Shown: one piece after another, positions 57,728 through 64,000 of the stretch
How positions within the stretch are numbered: the first letter of the stretch is position 1
Layout: each line of letters starts with the position of its first letter
Assembly (NCBI RefSeq): GCF_051535235.1
Contig: NZ_JBPPLZ010000006.1
Span: forward strand, 1-64,000
Reading direction: 5' to 3'
DNA length: 64,000 nucleotides
Source: Nitrobacter sp051535235
GTDB lineage: Bacteria; Pseudomonadota; Alphaproteobacteria; Rhizobiales; Xanthobacteraceae
Notes under the pieces: generated by a model
Database searches by the model: none
What the model was told of the DNA's origin: nothing
The model's input: only the letters and a program-made list of their open reading frames with translations
Translations under genes and position numbers: made by a program

Positions 57728-59320
57728 TTACCGCAGCGAGCGCCCGCGCGCCGCGAGACGTGTCGTGGTCAGGGCGGCGACGGCCGATCCGCTGAACCGG
57801 TCGCAGAGGATTCCCATCTGCGGATCGTCGGAGAAGGTCATCGCAATCGCCCGTTCCGGCTTTTGGAAGTAGATATGCATCAATGTCATGTCCTGGTCGC
57901 CCAAGACCGTTGCCGACATCGTGCGGCTCGCGCTTGGAGCAACGATCATCGCACGCATCCAGACATCGCTGTCGCGCGTGGCTGCCGGCGCCAGTCGGCG
58001 CGAGGTGGCCACCACGGCGCCCTGGTCGCCTGCGCCTTTCACGAGGACCGTTGTCACGCCGTCTATAGCCATCGGATTGCGCGCGGGGGCGATGGGCCGG
58101 ATCGGCGGTATCGATGCGGTGGCCGCGACAATTCGCGCGCGGCGGACGTCTTTCGGCGCCGGCGCATAGGCCAGCGCCTGTAAGGATTCGGAGATACTGG
58201 AGGTCGGCTGCGGGTCGACGGCGGCAAGCGCCCCGCGGGCGCTGACGGCGGCGACGACCTGTTCGGGCGTGGCCTGGGTCGGGGCAGCCGGCATTTCGTC
58301 CCAGAAGCCGCGGGCATTGATGATGTCGGCCGGGGTTTGCGGTTTGCTGACCGCAGCCGCGGCCTGCTTTGTCGGCGGAACCGGCGGGGCATCGGCAGAT
58401 GCGAGCCGGAATGCCGCGACCGGCTTCGGCCGGGGCAGCGGGATCGGGTCCGCCGAGGTCGCCGGAGCCGCGGAGGCGACCGTCGTCTGGACAGGCGGCT
58501 GGACCGCCGGTGCGCCATCCGAATCGTCATCCTCGTCGGCGGCGGCCTTGCCGCGGAACAGCGCCAGCAGGAAATTCGACGGCTTGCTCTTCACAGCTCC
58601 GTCTTCATCCGCGTTCTGGCCGCGTCGCTCGATGTCGGCCATTGCCAGCTCATAGCCAGGCAGCGGGTTGCCGTCGGAGGGAATGTGCACGGTGCGGCCG
58701 TTCGGGAAAACGCGCACGAGCTGATCGTGGGTCATGCGCGGCCAGTGTCGCACATGGCCGGTGTCGAGATGAACGAAGGGCGAGCCCGATTTGGGATAGA
58801 AGCCGACACCGCCGCGCTGCATGCGAAGACCGGCAAAACGGATTTTTTCGAGCTGCACGCCTGGAATGAAGAAGTCCATCGCGTGGCCGAGCATGTGCTG
58901 GCTGAATCGCGCGACGCCGGTATGCGCGGAGCGGCGGCGAAGCATGGCATTGGTGGCGGGGGAGCGGTAGGCGGAGACGATGTTGATCGGCTGTCTGGCG
59001 TCGACGTCGCGATAGACCTCCCAGAGGATGTCGAAGAGGTGACGATCCATGGTGGTCTGCTCCTGGCTGCGCCAGTCGCGAAGATAGTGATTGAGCTGCT
59101 TCAGCGCGGCTTCGTCGTAGCGGCCGTTGCGCTTGAAGGTGACGGTCAGATCTTCGTTGGAATGGGTGTGATGAAACGAAAGCGTGCGCGTCTCATTGAG
59201 CGCAGCCGCGTCGTGCACCGATCCCGCGCCCGCCAGCAGCAGAAGCGACGTCAGGCCGATGCAGTAACCGGCCCGCGGAATCGACAATGATTTCAAACCG
59301 CGTGCAAAACCCGCAAGCAC
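57728..59320 (-). CDS. DUF882/YcbK-type peptidase with long disordered tail
   Basis: A protein of 530 residues. A signal segment is at residues ~18-42. The DUF882 domain spans ~45-200 (S-F-H-H-T-H-S-N-E-D-L, I-V-S-A-Y-R-S-P, S-Q-H-M-L-G-H-A-M-D-F, F-V-H-L-D-T-G-H-V-R-H-W) and resembles M15 D,D-carboxypeptidases with zinc ligands H-x6-D and H-L-D. The remaining 300 residues are Pro/Ala-rich with little order until a semi-conserved end (M-H-I-Y-F-Q-K-P-E-R-A). A role in peptidoglycan trimming is likely. The GTG start is uncertain. Confidence 0.88.
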   Translation of the reverse strand: MLAGFARGLKSLSIPRAGYCIGLTSLLLLAGAGSVHDAAALNETRTLSFHHTHSNEDLTVTFKRNGRYDEAALKQLNHYLRDWRSQEQTTMDRHLFDILWEVYRDVDARQPINIVSAYRSPATNAMLRRRSAHTGVARFSQHMLGHAMDFFIPGVQLEKIRFAGLRMQRGGVGFYPKSGSPFVHLDTGHVRHWPRMTHDQLVRVFPNGRTVHIPSDGNPLPGYELAMADIERRGQNADEDGAVKSKPSNFLLALFRGKAAADEDDDSDGAPAVQPPVQTTVASAAPATSADPIPLPRPKPVAAFRLASADAPPVPPTKQAAAAVSKPQTPADIINARGFWDEMPAAPTQATPEQVVAAVSARGALAAVDPQPTSSISESLQALAYAPAPKDVRRARIVAATASIPPIRPIAPARNPMAIDGVTTVLVKGAGDQGAVVATSRRLAPAATRDSDVWMRAMIVAPSASRTMSATVLGDQDMTLMHIYFQKPERAIAMTFSDDPQMGILCDRFSGSAVAALTTTRLAARGRSLR

Positions 59321-59640
59321 GTCAATGAGCCCACCCGAAGGACGATTAAGTCGCGCAGCCTTTCCACGACCCCGTTTGTGGAAGGGCTAAACTCAAGTCG
59401 TAGAGCAGGAGGGTTAATCCGGATTTACCTTAATCCGCCCCCTCCTAAAGGATAACTAGCCCGCCGACTGTGGCAAAAAAGAGCCAGGGGATTAAGGCGC
59501 GGGGGACAATGGTTAACGTTAAAAGAGCCCGGTTGTACGATGAAGTGATTGTTTTTAATCAACTAAATCCGTCTTCCGGCAGGTGGCGAAGGGTGTTTCC
59601 GCCAGGTTGGACGGAAATGGCGGTTGGTTTGCCTGAAGCC

Positions 59641-59704
59641 AACGCGCCAAAACAAAATTCAAAATTATAAAAATCATCCCGCCTCTGATTCTATCAGAAG
59701 CGGG
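59641..59704 (+). repeat. Dispersed intergenic repeat, copy C
   Basis: AACGCGCCAAAACAAAATTC, then CCCGCCTCTGATTCTATCAGAAGCGGG. The end forms a hairpin with CCCGC / GCGGG and CTGAT / ATCAG arms. It lies just before the stop of the leftward L,D-transpeptidase gene and may terminate it. Confidence 0.65.
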
Positions 59705-59710
59705 AAGGCG

Positions 59711-61984
59711 CTAGCGCCGATAGATCTGACGACGGCGGTCCTCGACCTGGGGAGGGGGATTCTGGAAACCGAACAGCCGTTCGAAGAACGAAGGGCCGCT
59801 GCTCGTGAAACCACCGCCAAATCCGCCGTTATCGTTGAGAGCCACGCCTTGCGGGATGTCTCCTCTCGGACGGGAATAGTTCGGCTGGGCATGCGCGATC
59901 ACCGCCTCGAGATCCCGGCCCTTGGCGTTGCGGAGCAGCGCCAGCATCGTGGAGTCACGGCCGTAGACGTCAGGACGAATCTGCAGTTTGCCGGCGCTGT
60001 CCACGAACGCGGTCTGATAGGTGATGTTGACCGGAATCGGGGTCGGGAATTTGATGTCGAACTCGTTCCGGCCGTACATGCTTCGGACCTTTTCCGGGGT
60101 GTAGTGATCCTGCGGAAGGGCGATGTTGAGCAGCGTCGCGGCATACTGGTCGGGGTTTTGCACCCGCATGCAGCCATGGCTGAAAGCGCGCGTCTCCTTG
60201 GCGAACAGATATTTGTCCGGCGTATCGTGCTGATACACCAGGAACTTGTTCGGGAAATTGAATCGGATACGGCCCAGCGCATTGCGTTCGCCCGGCGGCT
60301 GCGAAATGTGGATGCCGCCGCTGCGGTCCCGCTCGAGCTTGAGACCCATGCGTTCCAGCACCGTCGGATCCTGCTGCAAGGCGGGCAGGTATTCCTTGTA
60401 AATGATCGACGGCGGCACGTTCCAGGTCGGATTGACGGTGATGTACTTCATCGTTTCCGTCAAAAGCGGCGTTGCATGAATCCCCGGCTTGCCGACGACA
60501 ACGCGAGTGCTCCAGACCTGCGCGCCGTGCTGCATCACCTTGAGCGAGTAGTCCGGAATGTTCAGGATGGCGTAGGCGTCGCCGAGCGACGGCGCGCCGA
60601 GTTCGCGCGGCAGCCAACGCCAGCGCTCCATGTTGACGATGATGGTGTCGATCTGACGATCCTTCTTCACGCCGTTCATGGCGCGAAGAGTGTTGTTGCC
60701 AAGAACACCGTCGGGCTTGAGGTGGCTGCGGCCCTGGAAAGCCTCCACGGCGGCGGCGACATCGGCATCATAGTGGGTATCGTCGGGATTTTCAGCGACG
60801 CCCAGTCTGGCGCGAATCTGCGGTACGCGCGGATCCTCCATCATGGCATTCTTGCGAAATACGAGGCTCGGGCCCTCGGCAATTTCGATCACGGGGCCTT
60901 CCGACGCCTTTCGGAGTTCGGCGAGCTTCTGCTTCAACTCCCGATAAAGCTTGTGCGGCGGGTTGTAGCTGTCGAGCGCTGCGGAGGCATCCTTCGCGGT
61001 GGTGACGTTCTTCAAAACCTGCTCGGGATCGATCGGATGCTCCGGATACTGGATATCCGCGCTGACCTGCGACCAGTGCATCCGGCCGCTCTGGGCCTGT
61101 CGGGCGTAGTCCATCATGCTCGCGGTCAGCTTGAGGTCGGCTTCGGCGATCTGATCCGGCGACGCCGCTTCGGCAAAATTCGGCACGGGATAGTCGGCGG
61201 GATCGAGGCCATCGGCCGCGGCGTCCTTCAGACGCGCGATCACGCCCTTGGCCTGTGCCGTCAGAGCGCCGCCCTCCGTCCATATCGGGGCATAGCCTCG
61301 CTCCGTGTAGAATTTTTCGATCGCGGTGCGCTCGGCCTTGCGATCGAAGAATTTTGCGGCCTTCGCATCGAGCAGTTCGTGCAGCTTCTCGGCCGCGGGT
61401 TGATCCGCGGGGGGGACGTTGCTCGCGGCCTTCACCGGCTCGCCGGCAGCCGGTGAGGCGGCGGTCGCGGCGGCGGGGTTAACCGTTGCAGTCGCGTCCT
61501 TCTTTGCGTCGTCCGTTTTGGTCTCTGCCTTGGCGCCCTCAGCGCGCGGCGTCGCGGCGTCGGCCGGCTTGGCCTCCGTCTTCGCGTCGGAGATCTTCGC
61601 GTCAGAAGCCTTCGCGTCAGAAGCCTTGGTGTCGGCGGACGTCGCGTTCGAAGGCGCCGCGGGGTCAGTGGCGTTCGCGGTGGCGGGTTTCGTCTCTGCC
61701 GGCGGGGCAGGCGTGTCGGCGGTTTTGCTGTCAGCCGGTTTCGACCTGCTGACGAGGGGCGGAGCAGGCGGCACGTCGTTCATCTTGAAATCGGCTGCGG
61801 TGGGCGGCGGAACGTTCGCCGGCTCCGGCGTCGGCACAGCGGCATCGATTGCAAGTTCGGCGGGACTCTTCTTCGCGGTGTCCGTCTGGGCGGATGCTGC
61901 CGTGGCCGAGACTGTCAGAAAGGCGGCTGCAAGGGCCATCAGGAAGCGGTCGAAACCGGTCCGGTTAGTCGCGTAGTCCCGCAT
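59711..61984 (-). CDS. L,D-transpeptidase (YcbB/LdtD-like) with long Ala-Lys-Asp linker
   Basis: A protein of 757 residues from the ATG at 61984 (AAGGGG nine bases upstream). The signal peptide ends S-A-T-A-A-S-A-Q. Residues ~30-190 are low complexity with S-D-A-K-A-S-D-A-K-type repeats. A catalytic-domain N-terminal part (~210-380) and a peptidoglycan-binding helix set (~385-440; F-Q-G-R-S-H-L-K-P-D-G-V-L-G) are followed by the YkuD domain with the active-site F-S-H-G-C-M-R-V-Q-N-P. It forms 3-3 crosslinks in murein. The linker could span the periplasm. Confidence 0.92.
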   Translation of the reverse strand: MRDYATNRTGFDRFLMALAAAFLTVSATAASAQTDTAKKSPAELAIDAAVPTPEPANVPPPTAADFKMNDVPPAPPLVSRSKPADSKTADTPAPPAETKPATANATDPAAPSNATSADTKASDAKASDAKISDAKTEAKPADAATPRAEGAKAETKTDDAKKDATATVNPAAATAASPAAGEPVKAASNVPPADQPAAEKLHELLDAKAAKFFDRKAERTAIEKFYTERGYAPIWTEGGALTAQAKGVIARLKDAAADGLDPADYPVPNFAEAASPDQIAEADLKLTASMMDYARQAQSGRMHWSQVSADIQYPEHPIDPEQVLKNVTTAKDASAALDSYNPPHKLYRELKQKLAELRKASEGPVIEIAEGPSLVFRKNAMMEDPRVPQIRARLGVAENPDDTHYDADVAAAVEAFQGRSHLKPDGVLGNNTLRAMNGVKKDRQIDTIIVNMERWRWLPRELGAPSLGDAYAILNIPDYSLKVMQHGAQVWSTRVVVGKPGIHATPLLTETMKYITVNPTWNVPPSIIYKEYLPALQQDPTVLERMGLKLERDRSGGIHISQPPGERNALGRIRFNFPNKFLVYQHDTPDKYLFAKETRAFSHGCMRVQNPDQYAATLLNIALPQDHYTPEKVRSMYGRNEFDIKFPTPIPVNITYQTAFVDSAGKLQIRPDVYGRDSTMLALLRNAKGRDLEAVIAHAQPNYSRPRGDIPQGVALNDNGGFGGGFTSSGPSFFERLFGFQNPPPQVEDRRRQIYRR

Positions 61985-62295
61985 TCTCAGCACCCCTTGG
62001 GTGAAACTGTCCCGGCCTGGAACAATTTTCCGATGATTTCGTCCAGCGTTCGCCAAGTCTTGAATATTGGCGATTCACGTTCATGCACGGACGTTACACG
62101 CGCCCGATTCGGGCAGCCAGCGCCGCAGAGGCCACTCACGACAAACTGACCTCAAAAATACGCTGTTTGCAACGCGACACGCCTTTTTCAAAGGTGTTTT
62201 CCGTCAGTCTGTCACCGCGCCGCAACGGTTCACGTCCGCGACATTTTTTCTCCCTGCTGCTCGCAACCGGTACCCAGGGAACGCGAGGAAGCCCG

Positions 62296-63789
62296 TTACT
62301 GTTCCTCGTTCGCCGCCATGTCATCGTTCGCCGCCATGTCATCGAGCTTGCGGTAGAGTGTGGACCGTCCGATCTTCAACCGTCGCGCCACTTCGGACAT
62401 CTGCCCGCGGTAATGTGAAATCGCAAAGCGGATGATATCGGCCTCCAATTCTTCCAAGGGGCGCATTTCGCCGTCTTGCGCCAGCATCGAGAGGCTGCTG
62501 GCATCGGGGAGAGGCGGAACGATCGGTATTTCATTACCGGGTATCACGTTGTGCGCCATCCGAAGCACCACCGGCTCCATGACCAGGGGCTCGTCGGTCT
62601 CGGCAGCCGGCGGCGCGCCGATCAGCGGAAAATCCGAAAGGCCGAGCTGCTCGTCCTCGCTCATGACCACCGCGCGATAGACCGCGTTTTCGAGCTGGCG
62701 GATGTTGCCGGGCCAGCTGAGCTGCGACAGCCCCGCCATTGCCTCGCCGCTGATGCCAGCGATCGTCCGGTTTTCCTCGGCGCAGAAGCGCGCGAGAAAA
62801 TGCCGCAGCAGGTTCGGGATGTCGTCGCGCCGCATCCGAAGCGGCGGGATCGTCAGCGGCAGCACGTGCAGGCGATAGAACAGATCTTCCCTGAATTCAC
62901 CGGCCTTGACGCGTTCGAGCAGCCGCCTGTTGGTGGCCGAGACGATGCGGACGTCGACCTTGACCGGCTTGCGGCCGCCGACCGCTTCCACCGCACCCTC
63001 CTGCAGCGCGCGCAGCAGTTTCACCTGCGCCGTCAGCGGCAGTTCGCTGACCTCGTCGAGGAACAGCGTGCCCCCGGAGGCTTCGACGAATTTGCCGGCG
63101 TGGCGCTCGGTCGCGCCGGTGAACGATCCCTTCTCGTGACCGAACAGGATCGACTCCACGAGGTTGTCGGGAATGGCGCCGCAGTTCACGGCGACGAACG
63201 GTTTTGTGCTGCGGTCGCTCGTGCCGTGGATCGCGCGCGCGAACAGTTCCTTGCCGACGCCGGATTCGCCCTCGATCAGCACCGGGATCGATGAACTTGC
63301 GGCCTTTTTCGCCGCCTTCATCACGTTGGCCATGGTCTCGCTGCGGGTGATGATGTCGGCGAAGCTGAGGCGGCCTTCGCGGCTGTGGCGGACCCGCCGC
63401 AACTCGCTTTTCAGCGCGCTGGCATTGAGCGCATTGCGTAACGAGACCTGCAGCCGCTCGATGCCGACCGGCTTGATCACGAAGTCATGGGCGCCGGCGC
63501 GCATCGCCGAGACCACGTTGTCGATGCCGCCATGGGCGGTCTGGACGATGACGGGGACATTGATGTCGGCTTCGCGGATTTTCGCCAGCACGCCCATGCC
63601 GTCGAGGCCGGGCATTACAAGATCGAGGATGAGGGCATCGATGACGGGGCCGTCGGCGGTCGTCAGCGCGGCGATGGCCGCGTCGCCTCCCTCGACCACG
63701 ATCGCCTCATAGCCTGACCGCCGCACCATGTTTTCGACGAGCCGGCGCTGGACCGCGTCGTCGTCTGCGATCAAAATGGTGGCAGTCAT
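62296..63789 (-). CDS. NtrC-family sigma-54-dependent response regulator
   Basis: A protein of 497 residues with receiver (~1-120; I-A-D-D-D-A and acceptor D in I-L-D-L-V-M-P), AAA+ domain (~145-375; Walker A G-E-S-G-V-G-K-E, sigma-54 loop G-S-F-T-G-A, Walker B L-F-L-D-E-V) and a Fis-type HTH (M-S-E-V-A-R-R-L-K-I-G-R-S-T-L-Y-R-K-L). No kinase gene is adjacent. The extreme C-terminus carries the duplicated D-D-M-A-A-N tail. It converges on no neighbour; a gene on the plus strand begins 148 bp upstream of its start. Confidence 0.95.
   Translation of the reverse strand: MTATILIADDDAVQRRLVENMVRRSGYEAIVVEGGDAAIAALTTADGPVIDALILDLVMPGLDGMGVLAKIREADINVPVIVQTAHGGIDNVVSAMRAGAHDFVIKPVGIERLQVSLRNALNASALKSELRRVRHSREGRLSFADIITRSETMANVMKAAKKAASSSIPVLIEGESGVGKELFARAIHGTSDRSTKPFVAVNCGAIPDNLVESILFGHEKGSFTGATERHAGKFVEASGGTLFLDEVSELPLTAQVKLLRALQEGAVEAVGGRKPVKVDVRIVSATNRRLLERVKAGEFREDLFYRLHVLPLTIPPLRMRRDDIPNLLRHFLARFCAEENRTIAGISGEAMAGLSQLSWPGNIRQLENAVYRAVVMSEDEQLGLSDFPLIGAPPAAETDEPLVMEPVVLRMAHNVIPGNEIPIVPPLPDASSLSMLAQDGEMRPLEELEADIIRFAISHYRGQMSEVARRLKIGRSTLYRKLDDMAANDDMAANEEQ
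62306..62341 (-). repeat. 18-bp tandem duplication in the 3' end of the NtrC-type gene
   Basis: TCGTTCGCCGCCATGTCA occurs twice in tandem and duplicates six codons, giving D-D-M-A-A-N-D-D-M-A-A-N at the C-terminus. Confidence 0.85.
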
Positions 63790-63936
63790 GGCATTCCCCG
63801 CACGCTACAACTATCTGTACCGAATCGAGGCACACTGGCGGACGCTGATTAATGCGCTCTTAAGGTTTGCCGCGCCGTCGTCGTGCAACAGTTTTTTCTT
63901 CCTGACCGGAAACTGAAAAGAAAGTCTGGATCGATA

Positions 63937-64000
63937 ATGGCTTCGCGTTCTTCCTCCGCCTCCCGCAAATCCGCCGCCCGCAAGCCCGCCTCTCATCGCA
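63937..64000 (+). CDS. Start of an unidentified gene, cut by the window edge
   Basis: ATG at 63937 followed by 20 codons rich in Ala, Ser, Lys and Arg (M-A-S-R-S-S-S-A-S-R-K-S-A-A-R-K-P-A), running off the window. The composition suggests a basic N-terminal extension. No function can be given. Confidence 0.5.
   Translation, partial: MASRSSSASRKSAARKPASHR

Noticed and set aside
59470..59670. 66-codon ORF before the L,D-transpeptidase terminator region
   Set aside because: No ribosome site, GTG start only, and the end overlaps dispersed repeat copy C.
59624..61456. 610-codon open frame on the plus strand
   Set aside because: Antisense of the L,D-transpeptidase gene, whose active-site motif and signal peptide are clear. 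The plus-strand product is Arg/His/Val-rich with no domain.
1..64000. tRNA, rRNA and insertion sequences
   Set aside because: I scanned for T-loop words, cloverleaf-sized dyads and transposase motifs and found none I could support; a covariance-model scan would be decisive.

Overview
The window reads as chromosomal DNA of an alphaproteobacterium of the Nitrobacteraceae group (Bradyrhizobium / Rhodopseudomonas / Afipia / Nitrobacter type). Reasons: high-GC coding style; a red-type (form IC) RuBisCO operon cbbL-cbbS-cbbX; a conserved small-gene neighbourhood (DUF1036, DUF1244, GapR/DUF2312, DUF882, a YcbB-like L,D-transpeptidase, an NtrC-type regulator); and dispersed palindromic repeats of the kind seen in this family. 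I could not run searches; all family calls come from motifs read in the translations.

Layout. 0-0.6 kb: broken gene remnants. 0.6-6 kb: a three-domain LplT-PlsC-Aas lysophospholipid recycling protein, then a small envelope-stress set (YiaA, PspA/IM30, a 77-aa protein) with a divergent TetR regulator and two matching palindromic operators. 6.4-10.2 kb: a ba3-type heme-copper oxidase operon (subunits II and I, SCO chaperone, membrane protein) opposite an Rrf2/NsrR-like regulator. 10.2-10.45 kb: a consensus sigma-54 promoter beside a fragment of nirB. 10.5-19.5 kb: a pseudaminic-acid-type sugar locus (pseB, pseC, pseI, an SpsF-type nucleotidyltransferase, NUDIX, HAD, two methyltransferases, one capsule/GT-B-like protein). 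19.7-21.9 kb: sparse DNA with a secreted small protein, an XRE regulator and a frameshifted ORF. 21.9-24.8 kb: cbbLSX. 25.3-26 kb: a MOSC protein.

26.2-29.0 kb: a compact locus of two radical SAM enzymes around two homologous 70- and 80-residue peptides ending in Cys-X-Cys cores. This is the best candidate for an undescribed system, a RiPP. It is followed by decayed ornithine cyclodeaminase and IclR fragments and an orphan PcfJ-like protein. 31.2-34.2 kb: the molybdenum storage protein genes mosB-mosA and modE, each preceded by a ModE-like palindrome. 34.3-36.4 kb: a PabA-PabB fusion.

36.8-43.7 kb: a second notable system. A type I secretion ABC exporter and membrane-fusion protein plus a small TPR protein are encoded with two asparagine-rich repetitive proteins, one carrying long Gly-Gln and Asn-Gly tracts. 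44-54.4 kb: mostly single housekeeping or hypothetical genes (divergent-receiver LuxR protein, MsrA, MobA, TusA, HemE, DUF3175, degenerate receiver-EAL protein, ribosomal protein L36, TPR and small secreted proteins). 54.6-64 kb: pyruvate kinase, DUF1036, DUF1244, GapR, DUF882, L,D-transpeptidase, NtrC-type regulator, and the start of one more gene at the right edge.

No rRNA, tRNA, CRISPR array or intact insertion sequence was recognised. Several gene fragments (AAA+ ATPase, alpha/beta hydrolase, GH15-like, nirB, ornithine cyclodeaminase, IclR) mark places where the chromosome has been rearranged or is decaying, mostly at the borders of the accessory blocks.
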